A stretch of DNA of 64,000 nt from Paenibacillus bovis (GTDB taxonomy: Bacteria; Bacillota; Bacilli; Paenibacillales; Paenibacillaceae), in NCBI RefSeq assembly GCF_001421015.2, contig NZ_CP013023.1, positions 1,853,501 through 1,917,500 on the forward strand, in the 5' to 3' direction. Of the stretch, positions 8,779 through 17,160 are shown piece by piece. The translations under genes and the position numbers were made by a program. Each line of letters starts with the position of its first letter. The stretch's first letter is position 1. Below the pieces are notes generated by a model, which saw nothing but the letters and a program-made list of their open reading frames with translations, was not told where the DNA came from and did not search any database.

Positions 8779-11026
8779 GGCTAATGGCTCCTTCCTGTCC
8801 AAGTTCAACGTTCTGCTCGTAATATCGGTTCAATACCTGCTCGCGGATATGCAGCAGCCGGGTACGCTCCAGCCACTGCCATACCGGTTCACCGTACCAG
8901 GATTTTTCATAGTAATAGTGAAGACAGAGAGACAACAACCGGATCGCTTCCTGAAAAGAATCCATCAGAGCGATCAGTTCTGCTTTGCGGAAAGATCCAG
9001 CCGAGCTGCCGCCCGCATAGACTTCCCATCCTGCCGGAGAACTGCATACCGCCAGATCATATAACAGTACGGCTGACGGACCCGTAGAGTGAATAGCCGC
9101 CGCTATATGCAAAGGAGCAGCCGGTACAATCTTCTGCCATCTGCTGTATAACTGCTGTAAAAGATCACGGCTGTCTGGTATCTGTTCCAGTAATACAGGA
9201 TCAGCATGAAGCAGCAGGGAAGCAGAAAAAGAAGAACTAACGATACAAAGAGATCCGGCGCCGGGCAGCGTGTTTACCAGTGAATGCGGCAGAAGAGGGG
9301 CGGATGACGTATAACGGCTTTCCGGCAGCTGTACATTAGTTTTTATTTCGAAAGTATCTGCCGCAGCATATGCCGGATTAGCGAACTGCATCAATGGATG
9401 GGTAGCAAGATAATAATCAAGAGCAGGCAGACACTGTGGACAGCCATCCCTAGTAGTCCAGTTCAGCTGCTGCATCACCTGGGCGGCTGTCTGCCAGTCC
9501 TGTTCATGAATTTGTCGGCGCAGCATCTCATGGCTAAGAGAAGTACAGCTGCAAATAGCAGCAATCTCTTCTACCTCAGGAAAGGATTCATCCGCAGCAG
9601 AAGCAGATTGTGTTAGCCCGGCGGCATGACAGCGCACAAGTGCTTCCACGACAGGACGGCAACCGCCGCATGAACCGGAAGCACGGGTATGCTCCCTGAC
9701 TTCATCTGCTGTCTCCAGCTGTAGCTGGGTCATTGTGTCGAGTATGGCGCATTTGGTCACTGCATTGCAGGCACATACGACCGATTGCGGAGAAAGGGCT
9801 ATTGCGGCCGCATCTGCCGGATTAATGGATGTATTGTTGCTGTCATTTTCCGCTGCGATCCATGTTTCGGCAGATTGACCGCTGCGTACCGCTTCGACCA
9901 GAGCGGTACCTTCGGCGGTCTCGCCGTATAATATGGCCGCGCTAATTTTACCATTGGTAGCCAGAATGCGGCGGTAGGTATGACGCACACCATCATACTG
10001 CTGCACGATATCCTCGGCTTCTGCGGCCTGAATATCTCCAACCGAGAAGACATGTACACCGGAGATTTTGAGCTGGGAGTATGGGATGGAGCCCGAATAA
10101 TCGGATGTTGGCTGCTCACACAGATGCGCAGCCAGCACCTGAGCCTGCTCATACAACGGAGCGACCAGACCATAAGAAATTCCCCGATGCTCCGCACACT
10201 CTCCAATCGCATAAATGCCGGGCTCGCTGGTCTGCATTCGGTCGTCTACCCAGATAGCGCGTCCTGTCCGGATACCGGCCTGCTCAGCCAAACGAATATT
10301 GGGACGAATACCGACTGCCATTACAATCAGATCGGCAGCCAGTCGATCCCCCTGCTCAAAGCGCAAACCCTGCGCGCGGGTCGTTCCCGTAATTTTCTGT
10401 GTATTGCGGTTCAGGTGAAAAATCATGCCCTGCTGCTCCAGTTCTTTTTGCAGCATACCGGCAGACAAGGCATCCAGCTGACGATTCATCAGATAAGAGG
10501 CATTATGTATCACATGCGCCTCCATACCGAGATGAAGCAGACCACGCGCCGCTTCCAATCCAAGCAATCCACCACCGATAACAGCTGCCCGGCGGTACCG
10601 GCTCGCATACTCGGTCATGATCCCGCAATCTTCAATATTACGAAAAGAAATGACCCCTTTTTTGTCCGAACCGGGCAGAGGAGGGATAAAAGGAACTGAA
10701 CCGGTCGCTATAATCAGGATATCGTATTCTGTCTGCATCCCAGAAGCTGTATATATCATTCGCTGTCCCGAATCAATCCGCATAACCTGTTCACCCGTAT
10801 ACAGCTGAATTTCATTTTCCCGATACCAATCCAGCGAGTGCAGAATAATATCCTCAAACCGGCTTTCACCCTGAAGTACTTTGGATAATAGAATCCGGTT
10901 ATAGTTTGGCCGGGATTCCGCACCAAATACCGTAATTTTGAAATGTCCGGGCCGCCGCTTTACTATTTCTTCCACACAACGCATTCCCGCCATTCCATTA
11001 CCAATCACGACTAACCTTGAGGGCAT
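8732..11026 (-). CDS. nasB: assimilatory nitrate reductase, electron-transfer subunit
   Basis: This 764-residue flavoprotein passes electrons from NAD(P)H to NasC. It opens with an FAD-binding Rossmann motif (VVIGNGMAGMR) and has a second nucleotide-binding glycine motif near residue 150 (AVIGGGLLGLEAARG). These resemble the N-terminal part of NirB-type nitrite reductase. Two BFD-type [2Fe-2S] Cys clusters follow, near residues 420-470 (VVCACNAVTKC, CGGCRP) and 490-540 (ICSCTS, CPQCLP). Size and order match Bacillus NasB. The start at 11026 has AAAGGAGG 7 nt upstream, better than the ATG at 11053. A TnrA/GlnR-like box lies about 140 bp upstream. Confidence 0.92.
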   Translation of the reverse strand: MPSRLVVIGNGMAGMRCVEEIVKRRPGHFKITVFGAESRPNYNRILLSKVLQGESRFEDIILHSLDWYRENEIQLYTGEQVMRIDSGQRMIYTASGMQTEYDILIIATGSVPFIPPLPGSDKKGVISFRNIEDCGIMTEYASRYRRAAVIGGGLLGLEAARGLLHLGMEAHVIHNASYLMNRQLDALSAGMLQKELEQQGMIFHLNRNTQKITGTTRAQGLRFEQGDRLAADLIVMAVGIRPNIRLAEQAGIRTGRAIWVDDRMQTSEPGIYAIGECAEHRGISYGLVAPLYEQAQVLAAHLCEQPTSDYSGSIPYSQLKISGVHVFSVGDIQAAEAEDIVQQYDGVRHTYRRILATNGKISAAILYGETAEGTALVEAVRSGQSAETWIAAENDSNNTSINPADAAAIALSPQSVVCACNAVTKCAILDTMTQLQLETADEVREHTRASGSCGGCRPVVEALVRCHAAGLTQSASAADESFPEVEEIAAICSCTSLSHEMLRRQIHEQDWQTAAQVMQQLNWTTRDGCPQCLPALDYYLATHPLMQFANPAYAAADTFEIKTNVQLPESRYTSSAPLLPHSLVNTLPGAGSLCIVSSSFSASLLLHADPVLLEQIPDSRDLLQQLYSRWQKIVPAAPLHIAAAIHSTGPSAVLLYDLAVCSSPAGWEVYAGGSSAGSFRKAELIALMDSFQEAIRLLSLCLHYYYEKSWYGEPVWQWLERTRLLHIREQVLNRYYEQNVELGQEGAISHEDDANAVPFLQRTM

Positions 11027-11168
11027 ATGGTTTCCTCCTTTATCTATCCACATATCTGTCTCTGTTTAGAAATGTATCCGATATCTCTACGCTTATTTAA
11101 AATGTATGCATCCATCCGAAACGCAATTAACTATATGCCATCCTGACTAACCAATCCGTTTTAAGTTA

Positions 11169-11185
11169 AGTAATATTACCTTACA
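11169..11185. promoter_or_regulatory. TnrA/GlnR-type box upstream of nasB
   Basis: The 17-bp site fits TGTNA-N7-TNACA with a single mismatch at the first base. It lies about 140 bp upstream of the nasB start, consistent with nitrogen-limitation control of nitrate reductase. Confidence 0.65.
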
Positions 11186-11277
11186 TACAAAAAGTGAACA
11201 ATCTCATTTCGAAAAATGAATACAACAGCAAAAAAGAGCAATTCAACTAGAAATCATTCTAGAATTAAACAGAAAAA

Positions 11278-11312
11278 GCCCTTTTCTGCTGACTTAACAA
11301 CAGGAAAAGGGC
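11278..11312 (-). terminator. terminator-like hairpin upstream of nasB
   Basis: Arms around GCCCTTTTC and GAAAAGGGC pair, with a T-run on the minus strand. No convincing gene precedes it, so it may end a short transcript or belong to a longer nas leader. Confidence 0.5.
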
Positions 11313-11558
11313 ATCATTGCCATCAATCAAGATCACACATCTTTGTGTGAAAGTTATAAAATAACAGTAAAGGATTCCGAATATTATGTCAATATAATTA
11401 ACGTATAATAGATAATTAGTATTAAATACCACTAATAAGTTAAATAGTATAACATAAGAGGATGAGTGATATGGATATCTGCATAGCACTAATGTTAATC
11501 ATTTATAAGGTATTAATTATCTCTATAAAGCTACAAAGTCACAAAACCACAAAACCAT

Positions 11559-11588
11559 AAATCCCTAAATCCCTAAATCCCTAAATCC
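11559..11588. repeat. short tandem repeat, unit AAATCCCT, 3.75 copies
   Basis: Three full copies plus six bases of an 8-bp unit lie in the non-coding gap between nasB and rocA, beside the structured element. Confidence 0.85.
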
Positions 11589-11640
11589 AGTAAAGCATCT
11601 GATCCATTAAAGTAAATAAGTCCATCAAAATAAAGCCGAC

Positions 11641-11768
11641 GCACAGAACGGAAGAAAGGAAATAAGAGCAAAGGACGAGATTTAAGCCTGGAGATCCTCA
11701 TTCCTTCCCACCATTAAAGGATCTCCAGGCTTAACCAGAGGACGTGCTCTTATTCCTTTCTGAAGTGA
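11641..11768. ncRNA. three-helix structured element, copy 1
   Basis: Outer helix arms lie at 11654-11670 and 11745-11760 (16 bp plus one bulged A). Inner helix arms at 11682-11697 and 11719-11734 are 16 bp and perfect. Between them is an internal loop with AAAGGACGA on the left and CCAGAGGACG on the right. A short CAC/GTG helix closes the base, with a second internal loop AGAACGGAA / TGAA. The apical loop contains TCCTT. The same architecture with different helix sequences occurs at 28213-28336 and 53476-53600. The type label ncRNA is an inference; the strand is uncertain, although loop order suggests plus. Confidence 0.7.
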
Positions 11769-11814
11769 ATAATGCAAGTCCATGTTAGTCCAGTCCTCCC
11801 GACCTAGCCCAGCG

Positions 11815-11845
11815 AAAAGCCCCTGTATTTGCTCATACAGGGGCT
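11815..11845 (-). terminator. terminator downstream of rocA
   Basis: Perfect 11-bp arms (11819-11829 and 11835-11845) with TTTT following on the minus strand, about 95 bp after the rocA stop. Confidence 0.7.
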
Positions 11846-11938
11846 CCCACCTACCTATTTCCATAAAATAAAATCAATTATCACTATATCGCGTCACGTT
11901 ACGCATATCCAACCCCACCGACAAGCGCAGCTTACTCC

Positions 11939-13507
11939 TTACAGCTTGCGCGAAGTTAACTTCGCCTGGGTAAACAGCAGCAGATAATCATGTCCGCCGG
12001 CTTTGGAATCTGTACCCGACATATTGAATCCGCCAAATGGCTGTGCACCTACCAGTGCGCCGGTACATTTGCGGTTTACATACAGATTACCACAGTGCAT
12101 AGTCTCCAGCGCTTCGCTGATCCGCTCTTCATTGGAAGAGAAGAATGCACCAGTCAGTCCAAATTCCGTATCATTATAGATCTCGATCGCTTCCTGATAA
12201 TCCTTGGCCGAGCAGAGAGCCAGTACCGGACCGAAGATTTCTTCCTGCATAATGCGGGCTTTGCGATCCACATCTGCGAATACCGTAGGCTGGATATAGT
12301 AACCATTACCGTCTGCTTTGTTACCGCCTGCGACCAGACGACCTTCGGTTTTGCCGATCTCGATATAATCAAGGATTTTGTTGTAGGAGGATTCATCGAT
12401 AACCGGTCCGGATGGATAGTTTTGTTCCGGCAGACCAATCGACAGGCGGCCGGTCAGCTCGGTTACTTTTTCCACAATCTGCGGATAGACCGATTCTACG
12501 ATCACGGCACGTGAGCCAGCCGAACATTTCTGACCCTGGAAGCCAAAAGCAGAAGCGACAATAGCCTGTGCAGCAGCATCCAGATCTGCAGTCTCATCGA
12601 CTACGATTCCATCTTTGCCGCCCATTTCGGCAACCAGTCGTTTCATCCAAATCTGGCCTTCTGCAGTATCGGCAGCCAGTCGGCTGATGCGCAGTCCTAC
12701 TTCCTTGGAGCCGGTGAAGCTGATAAAGCGTGTTTTCGGATGGGTAGTCAGATAATCGCCTACTTCAGCGCCGCTGCCTGGGATAAAGTTGATTACGCCT
12801 GATGGTAATCCGATCTCTTCCATAAGAGCGACGAATTTGTGAGCAATAACCGGTGTTGTGGAAGCTGGCTTGAGCAGTACCGTATTGCCGGATACTACAG
12901 CAGCTGTCGTCATACCGACACAGATCGCCAGCGGGAAATTCCACGGCGGAATAACGATACCTACACCGAGAGGAATATAGGTCAGTCGGTTATCTTCACC
13001 AGGAATCGGTGTCAGCGGCTGCGTCTCGTTGATCTGATCCAGACGCAGCATCTCGCGCGCATAGAATTCCATAAAGTCAATCGCTTCCGCAGTATCTGCA
13101 TCGGCTTCGGCATAGTTTTTGCCGGCTTCCAGAATCATCATCGCCGAGAATTCGTGCTTGCGTTCGCGCATGAGGGTGGCAGCTTTGAACAGATAATCGG
13201 CACGTATACGAGCAGGAACTTTTTTCCAAGTCTCAAATGTCTCCAGCGCCGTATGCATCGCCTGTTCAGCGAGCTGCTGATTGGCTTTGCTCATGTAACC
13301 GATCACTTCATCCTTATTGGCAGGATTGATAGAAACGATTTTGTCTTCGGTTACAATCTTCTGGTCTCCGATATGCAGGGGAAGGGTCTGACCCAGTTCT
13401 GCTCTGACACGGGCAATAGCTTGTTCCATCGCTTCACGGTTCTCTGGTTGGCTGAAATCGACAAAAGGCTCATTGGCAAAGGTTTTGATATCTGTTGTTT
13501 TACTCAT
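11939..13507 (-). CDS. rocA: 1-pyrroline-5-carboxylate dehydrogenase
   Basis: This 522-residue aldehyde dehydrogenase oxidises P5C (glutamate semialdehyde) to glutamate, the second step of proline and arginine catabolism. The general base is Glu294 (LVAEMGGKD) and the nucleophile is Cys328 (GFQGQKCSAGSR). The NAD-binding glycine motif is FTGSKEVG near residue 264. Length and sequence follow Bacillus RocA/PutC. AGGAG is 8 nt upstream of the ATG. The proline dehydrogenase gene lies 2.2 kb upstream on the same strand, with a regulator between them. A site resembling TGTTCA-N4-TGAACA lies 123-138 bp before the start. The same gene is called putC when proline is the main substrate. Confidence 0.94.
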   Translation of the reverse strand: MSKTTDIKTFANEPFVDFSQPENREAMEQAIARVRAELGQTLPLHIGDQKIVTEDKIVSINPANKDEVIGYMSKANQQLAEQAMHTALETFETWKKVPARIRADYLFKAATLMRERKHEFSAMMILEAGKNYAEADADTAEAIDFMEFYAREMLRLDQINETQPLTPIPGEDNRLTYIPLGVGIVIPPWNFPLAICVGMTTAAVVSGNTVLLKPASTTPVIAHKFVALMEEIGLPSGVINFIPGSGAEVGDYLTTHPKTRFISFTGSKEVGLRISRLAADTAEGQIWMKRLVAEMGGKDGIVVDETADLDAAAQAIVASAFGFQGQKCSAGSRAVIVESVYPQIVEKVTELTGRLSIGLPEQNYPSGPVIDESSYNKILDYIEIGKTEGRLVAGGNKADGNGYYIQPTVFADVDRKARIMQEEIFGPVLALCSAKDYQEAIEIYNDTEFGLTGAFFSSNEERISEALETMHCGNLYVNRKCTGALVGAQPFGGFNMSGTDSKAGGHDYLLLFTQAKLTSRKL

Positions 13508-13629
13508 TAATCTATCTCCTCTCAGAATGGAAGCAGAATAAAATCATGATTTGTAAAAACATACATTTATTTGAATTATACACTTTTAACTTTATAATTG
13601 TACAATTTGAACAAAATAATTTAAGTAAA

Positions 13630-13645
13630 TGTATAATAATGAACA
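13630..13645. promoter_or_regulatory. putative proline-regulon operator upstream of rocA
   Basis: TGTATAATAATGAACA matches the 16-bp palindrome seen at 13877 and 16716 in the right half exactly and in four of six left-half bases. An extra TGAAC half-site lies near 13613. It is 123 bp upstream of the rocA start. Confidence 0.55.
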
Positions 13646-13875
13646 TTGGATATATAAATTAATAACAAAATCAAAGGGAATTGACCAGATTTCAATCCAC
13701 AGAATTAATTGGACTAATACATTTTGAAAATTCGCCTATGTTCTTTTTGTTGTTTATTCCCTTTATCGGAATCCGAAAATAAGGCAAATCCGGATACGTA
13801 AATCGGTCATGCGGTTGTCAGCAGCGGGACTATCATGTTAAATTGTTACTAAATTACATGGAGTGAGAGATAATT

Positions 13876-15612
13876 ATGTTCAATAATGAACAATTACAAA
13901 TAAATAAAAATATAATTGAGCTGCCCCCTCAGGCAGACGCGCAAAAGGTAGCCGAATCACTGCTGCAGGGCCAATCGGTTTGCGTATGGCATAATCATCA
14001 GGCCTACCTGTTTACCAATAACGATCTTCCTGTCTGGCAGCAGGCTGCCGGCAGTATCGAGAATACGCTGCAATCGTGCGAACCTTCTCCTGTAGTAAGC
14101 AGTGAAGTCGCAAAAGGAATAGACGATCGCTGGATCGATCAGCTGTCCGATTCATTGAGCCGTCCAATAGTGTTCACAGCACCGGACGGACAGGCTGCGG
14201 GATTCCTTCATTGTACAGATCTGCTGCGTCAGGTGTATCGCCAGAAGCGCAAAGCCGAGATGTACCTGAATGGACTGCTGGATACTGTGACTGATGCGGT
14301 GACCGCTGTCGATCAGGAAGGCAGGGTAATCTGCTGGAACGATGCAGCTGCGCAGATTTACGGTATTCCGTATGAACGTATTATGGGCCAGACGATCGGT
14401 GAGCATTTTGATCCGGAATCGATTATGCTGCTGCGTGTGCTGGATGAAGGACGCAAAGTCCACAACATGTATCACAAATCCTCCGAAGGCACACATGTGC
14501 TGATCAATGCCTCGCCGGTACTGGATTCGTCAGGCCATGTTGTCGGAGGATTGTCTTCCGAGCAGGATATCACTCATCTGGTCAAATTGAACCGGGAGCT
14601 GTCCCATGCCCAGGCGAGCATCCTCGATACGATGCCGCGTCGGAATGATCCGTTCACCCTGATGGATGGACAAAGTCACAGTATCAGCAAAGTCGTGCGT
14701 ATCGGCAAAAAGATCGCTGAGCTGAACACCCCTGCGCTGTTGTACGGAGAAGCCGGCTCCGGCAAGGAACAGCTCGCCCGGGCTATTCATCTGGCAGGTG
14801 CGCATGCGGAATCTCCTTTCCTGTCACTGAACTGTGGTGCCGTGCCGCCGGGGATGCTGGATAGTGAGCTGTTTGGCTTTATCGGCGGTACGTATTCCGG
14901 TCAGGATATTCAGGAAGCCGGCAAGCTGGAGCAGGCAGGTGATGGTACTTTATTTCTGAACGAGATCGACAAACTGCCGCCCGATATCCAGAACAAACTG
15001 TACCGTGCGATCAAAACGCGTTCTTTCCGCCGCTATGGAGGTCAGGAAGATATCCCGCTGCATGCCCGGATTATCGCTGGTACACGGACTGCACTGGATC
15101 AGCGAGTCACCGATCAGCAGTTCAGTTCCGAGCTGTATTACGCGCTGGGTGTCGTCACGATTACAGTGCCGCCGCTGCGTGAACGCCGGGAAGATCTGTC
15201 GATACTGGTGCATATGTACCTGCGCGAATTTGCTGTCCATTACCAGAAGCCTGTGCCAAGGGTGGCGCCGGAAGTGATGCTGGCATTTGCCCGTTACGAC
15301 TGGCCGGGCAATATTGCCGAACTGCGTGCCGTTATTGAACGCTGCGTGATTCTGAGTGAAGGAGATTCGCTGTTGCTGGAGCATCTGCCCGAATCGCTGC
15401 AGGGACCGGTTTTTGTACGGGAAAAGGAAGATATCACCGTCGCTGAGCCTTCGGTCACTCATAGTCTCAAAGCCCGTGTTACCGAAGAGGAAGAAAAGCT
15501 TCGCATCGAAGAAGCGATACAAAAAGCTGCCGGCAATAAAAGTATCGCTGCCCGGATACTGGGGATCTCCCGCGGAACCCTGTACAATAAAATGACCAAG
15601 CACCAGCTGTAA
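13876..15612 (+). CDS. PAS-AAA+-Fis transcriptional regulator, degenerate sigma-54-activator type
   Basis: The 578-residue protein has an N-terminal region of unknown fold (1-125), a PAS domain (about 128-240), an AAA+ domain (about 265-500) and a Fis-type helix-turn-helix (about 540-575). It sits between rocA and putB, as RocR-like activators do. Walker A is intact (GEAGSGKE, 291-298). The sigma-54 contact loop GAFTGA reads GTYSGQ (338-343), the Walker B Asp is Asn362 (GTLFLNEI), and both positions of the arginine-finger motif are replaced (FSSELYYAL). No GG-N10-GC promoter is visible before rocA or putB. It therefore probably works without sigma-54, as TyrR does. A palindromic operator covers its own start codon. 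The ATG is at 13876 with GGAGTGAGAG upstream. Confidence 0.88.
   Translation: MFNNEQLQINKNIIELPPQADAQKVAESLLQGQSVCVWHNHQAYLFTNNDLPVWQQAAGSIENTLQSCEPSPVVSSEVAKGIDDRWIDQLSDSLSRPIVFTAPDGQAAGFLHCTDLLRQVYRQKRKAEMYLNGLLDTVTDAVTAVDQEGRVICWNDAAAQIYGIPYERIMGQTIGEHFDPESIMLLRVLDEGRKVHNMYHKSSEGTHVLINASPVLDSSGHVVGGLSSEQDITHLVKLNRELSHAQASILDTMPRRNDPFTLMDGQSHSISKVVRIGKKIAELNTPALLYGEAGSGKEQLARAIHLAGAHAESPFLSLNCGAVPPGMLDSELFGFIGGTYSGQDIQEAGKLEQAGDGTLFLNEIDKLPPDIQNKLYRAIKTRSFRRYGGQEDIPLHARIIAGTRTALDQRVTDQQFSSELYYALGVVTITVPPLRERREDLSILVHMYLREFAVHYQKPVPRVAPEVMLAFARYDWPGNIAELRAVIERCVILSEGDSLLLEHLPESLQGPVFVREKEDITVAEPSVTHSLKARVTEEEEKLRIEEAIQKAAGNKSIAARILGISRGTLYNKMTKHQL
13877..13892. promoter_or_regulatory. operator palindrome overlapping the regulator start codon
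   Basis: TGTTCAATAATGAACA begins on the second base of the ATG. Outer arms TGTTCA and TGAACA are perfectly complementary around a 4-bp centre. The position suggests autorepression. Confidence 0.65.
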
Positions 15613-15626
15613 TCTGTTGTTATCCC

Positions 15627-15664
15627 AGGCTTGTCTGAAAAGAGCGCTGCTCACAGGCAAGCCT
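15627..15664. terminator. hairpin between convergent regulator and putB genes
   Basis: Arms AGGCTTGTCTG and CAGGCAAGCCT (one G-U pair) lie between the two stops. The T-tracts are weak in both directions. Confidence 0.55.
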
Positions 15665-15672
15665 ATTTGGCT

Positions 15673-16587
15673 TTACTTGAACAGATTTTTGAGTACAAAC
15701 CATATATTGGCTGGGCGCTCTGCGAGGCGGCGCATATTATAGCCAAACCAGTCTCGTCCATAAGGCACATAGACCCTGACTTTGTATCCCTCTTGTACGA
15801 GCCGCTTTTGAAGGTCTTCGCAGATACCATACAGCATCTGGAATTCAAACTGATGCAAAGGAATATGATAGCGCTTAACTTCTTCTCGTACATAACGGAC
15901 AATTTTCTCGTCGTGCGTAGCAATCGCTGTGTAGTTGCCGTTGGTCAGATGCTGGCTGATAATTTTGCAGTAGTTGCTGTCCACATCTTCCTTGGCCGGA
16001 AAAGCGACAGCAGGAGGTTCCTTGTAAGCGCCTTTGACCAGTCTCAGATTGGCGCGGTATTCATTCAGATCTTCAATATCCTGCTGGGTACGGTACAGAT
16101 ACGCCTGCAGTACAATGCCTACATTATCAAACTGCTGGCGTAGCTCACGGTAGATATCAATAGACATCTGACAGTGGGCATAATCCTCCATATCGATCCG
16201 GACGAAGTTGCCATAGCTTTGTGCTCTTGTCAGGATAGAGGTCATATTGTCGATACAGAGCTGACGGTCGATATCCAGACCGAGCGAAGTCATTTTGAGC
16301 GATAGATTGGACTGTACTCCACTGCGCGAGATAGCATCCAGTGTCTCCAGACACATCTGGGTGGATTCCATCGCTTCTTCGCGGGTAGAGATAAATTCGC
16401 CCAGATGATCCAGTGTCGCCAGTCGGCCATCCTGATTAAGCGCACGTACAGCCTGTACAGCTTCTTCAATTGTCACCCCAGCGACAAAACGTCTGGCTCC
16501 AAAGCGCAAACCATACTTTTTGGCCATTTTATTGGCGGAAGGATTCTTAGCCAGTGACTGAAATAAATTCCGAAGCACGGTCTCCAT
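15673..16587 (-). CDS. putB: proline dehydrogenase
   Basis: The FAD-dependent enzyme oxidises proline to 1-pyrroline-5-carboxylate, the first step of proline catabolism, and feeds RocA. From the chosen ATG at 16587 it has 304 residues, close to Bacillus PutB. An upstream in-frame ATG at 16680 would add a 31-residue segment without a ribosome binding site, whereas AGAGGGG precedes 16587. The conserved C-terminal stretch RVYVPYGRDWFGYNMRRLAE is the substrate- and flavin-binding end of monofunctional proline dehydrogenases. The identical operator palindrome TGTTCA-N4-TGAACA sits 130 bp upstream. Confidence 0.93.
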   Translation of the reverse strand: METVLRNLFQSLAKNPSANKMAKKYGLRFGARRFVAGVTIEEAVQAVRALNQDGRLATLDHLGEFISTREEAMESTQMCLETLDAISRSGVQSNLSLKMTSLGLDIDRQLCIDNMTSILTRAQSYGNFVRIDMEDYAHCQMSIDIYRELRQQFDNVGIVLQAYLYRTQQDIEDLNEYRANLRLVKGAYKEPPAVAFPAKEDVDSNYCKIISQHLTNGNYTAIATHDEKIVRYVREEVKRYHIPLHQFEFQMLYGICEDLQKRLVQEGYKVRVYVPYGRDWFGYNMRRLAERPANIWFVLKNLFK

Positions 16588-16715
16588 GCTACCCCTCTTT
16601 TCATGAGAACTGGTTGAATATGTCATTATTCTAATCAATAGTCTGAAGAATGTATATACAAAACGTATATTTTTGTACAAATTATTTTAAAAAATTAGAT
16701 TATTTTCATGTGATG

Positions 16716-16731
16716 TGTTCAATAATGAACA
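16716..16731. promoter_or_regulatory. operator palindrome upstream of putB
   Basis: TGTTCAATAATGAACA is identical over 16 bp to the site across the regulator start codon at 13877. It is 129 bp before the putB start, almost the same distance as the related rocA site. Confidence 0.65.
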
Positions 16732-16922
16732 AAATAGACTCTTGTTACCTGTCTTGAACTAAAAATGATAATAAAAGGACGAGCACAAAAGAGAAACAAT
16801 TTGAAAGAGAGAATCAAGTAGAAGGATCATGCCAATCGAAGGAAAGTTAATAAGATGAATAATATGCTATATAGAAATTAATGTTATTTAATATTACACA
16901 TAAAATTATTTTAATAAAAATT

Positions 16923-16939
16923 TGTTAATTTAATTGACA
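16923..16939. promoter_or_regulatory. TnrA/GlnR box over the nasA -35 region
   Basis: TGTTAATTTAATTGACA is a full match to TGTNA-N7-TNACA. Its right end is the -35 hexamer of the nasA promoter. A box here would more naturally repress (GlnR-like) than activate. Confidence 0.75.
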
Positions 16940-16962
16940 CAAAGACAATCTATTCTTATAAT
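16934..16962 (+). promoter_or_regulatory. sigma-A promoter of nasA
   Basis: TTGACA (16934-16939), a 17-bp spacer and TATAAT (16957-16962) are a complete consensus. Predicted transcription start is near 16969. Confidence 0.85.
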
Positions 16963-16968
16963 TTGAAA

Positions 16969-17085
16969 CAAATTCACTATCCGGTGATTCATAAGTTTAC
17001 ATATTCAAGCACAATGATGTGCAAATGCAGGCAATGAAGCCGCAATTTTATCCTTTGATTTCAAAGGGGAAATTGCGGCTTTTTG
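16969..17085 (+). promoter_or_regulatory. nasA leader with two small hairpins and an attenuator terminator
   Basis: Downstream of the promoter are hairpins with six-base loops at 16974-16987 (TCAC/GTGA) and 17009-17022 (GCAC/GTGC, loop AATGAT). A strong terminator follows, with arms 17037-17048 and 17070-17081, an inner 6-bp helix and five T. The nasA start is 75 bp further on. Transcription must pass this terminator, so control by antitermination is likely. The second loop has A at position 1 and G at position 4, as in ANTAR targets; the first does not. Confidence 0.7.
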
Positions 17086-17160
17086 TATGGACTTATGCAA
17101 TCAACGAACATGCCGGATCATCGAAATCAGTACATTATGAAATACAGAGGAGCGAGAGAG

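Noticed and set aside
11265..11489. 74-residue minus-strand frame upstream of nasB
   Set aside because: It crosses a terminator hairpin, is biased by AT-rich DNA and has no ribosome site.
11682..11864. 60-residue minus-strand frame over the structured element
   Set aside because: No ribosome binding site; it runs through both helices and the rocA terminator.
13508..13875. sigma-54 promoter before rocA
   Set aside because: No GG-N10-GC pattern in the right place on the minus strand.
16780..16800. AAAGGACGAG upstream of nasA as another element copy
   Set aside because: No complementary helices and no GGACG partner strand follow.
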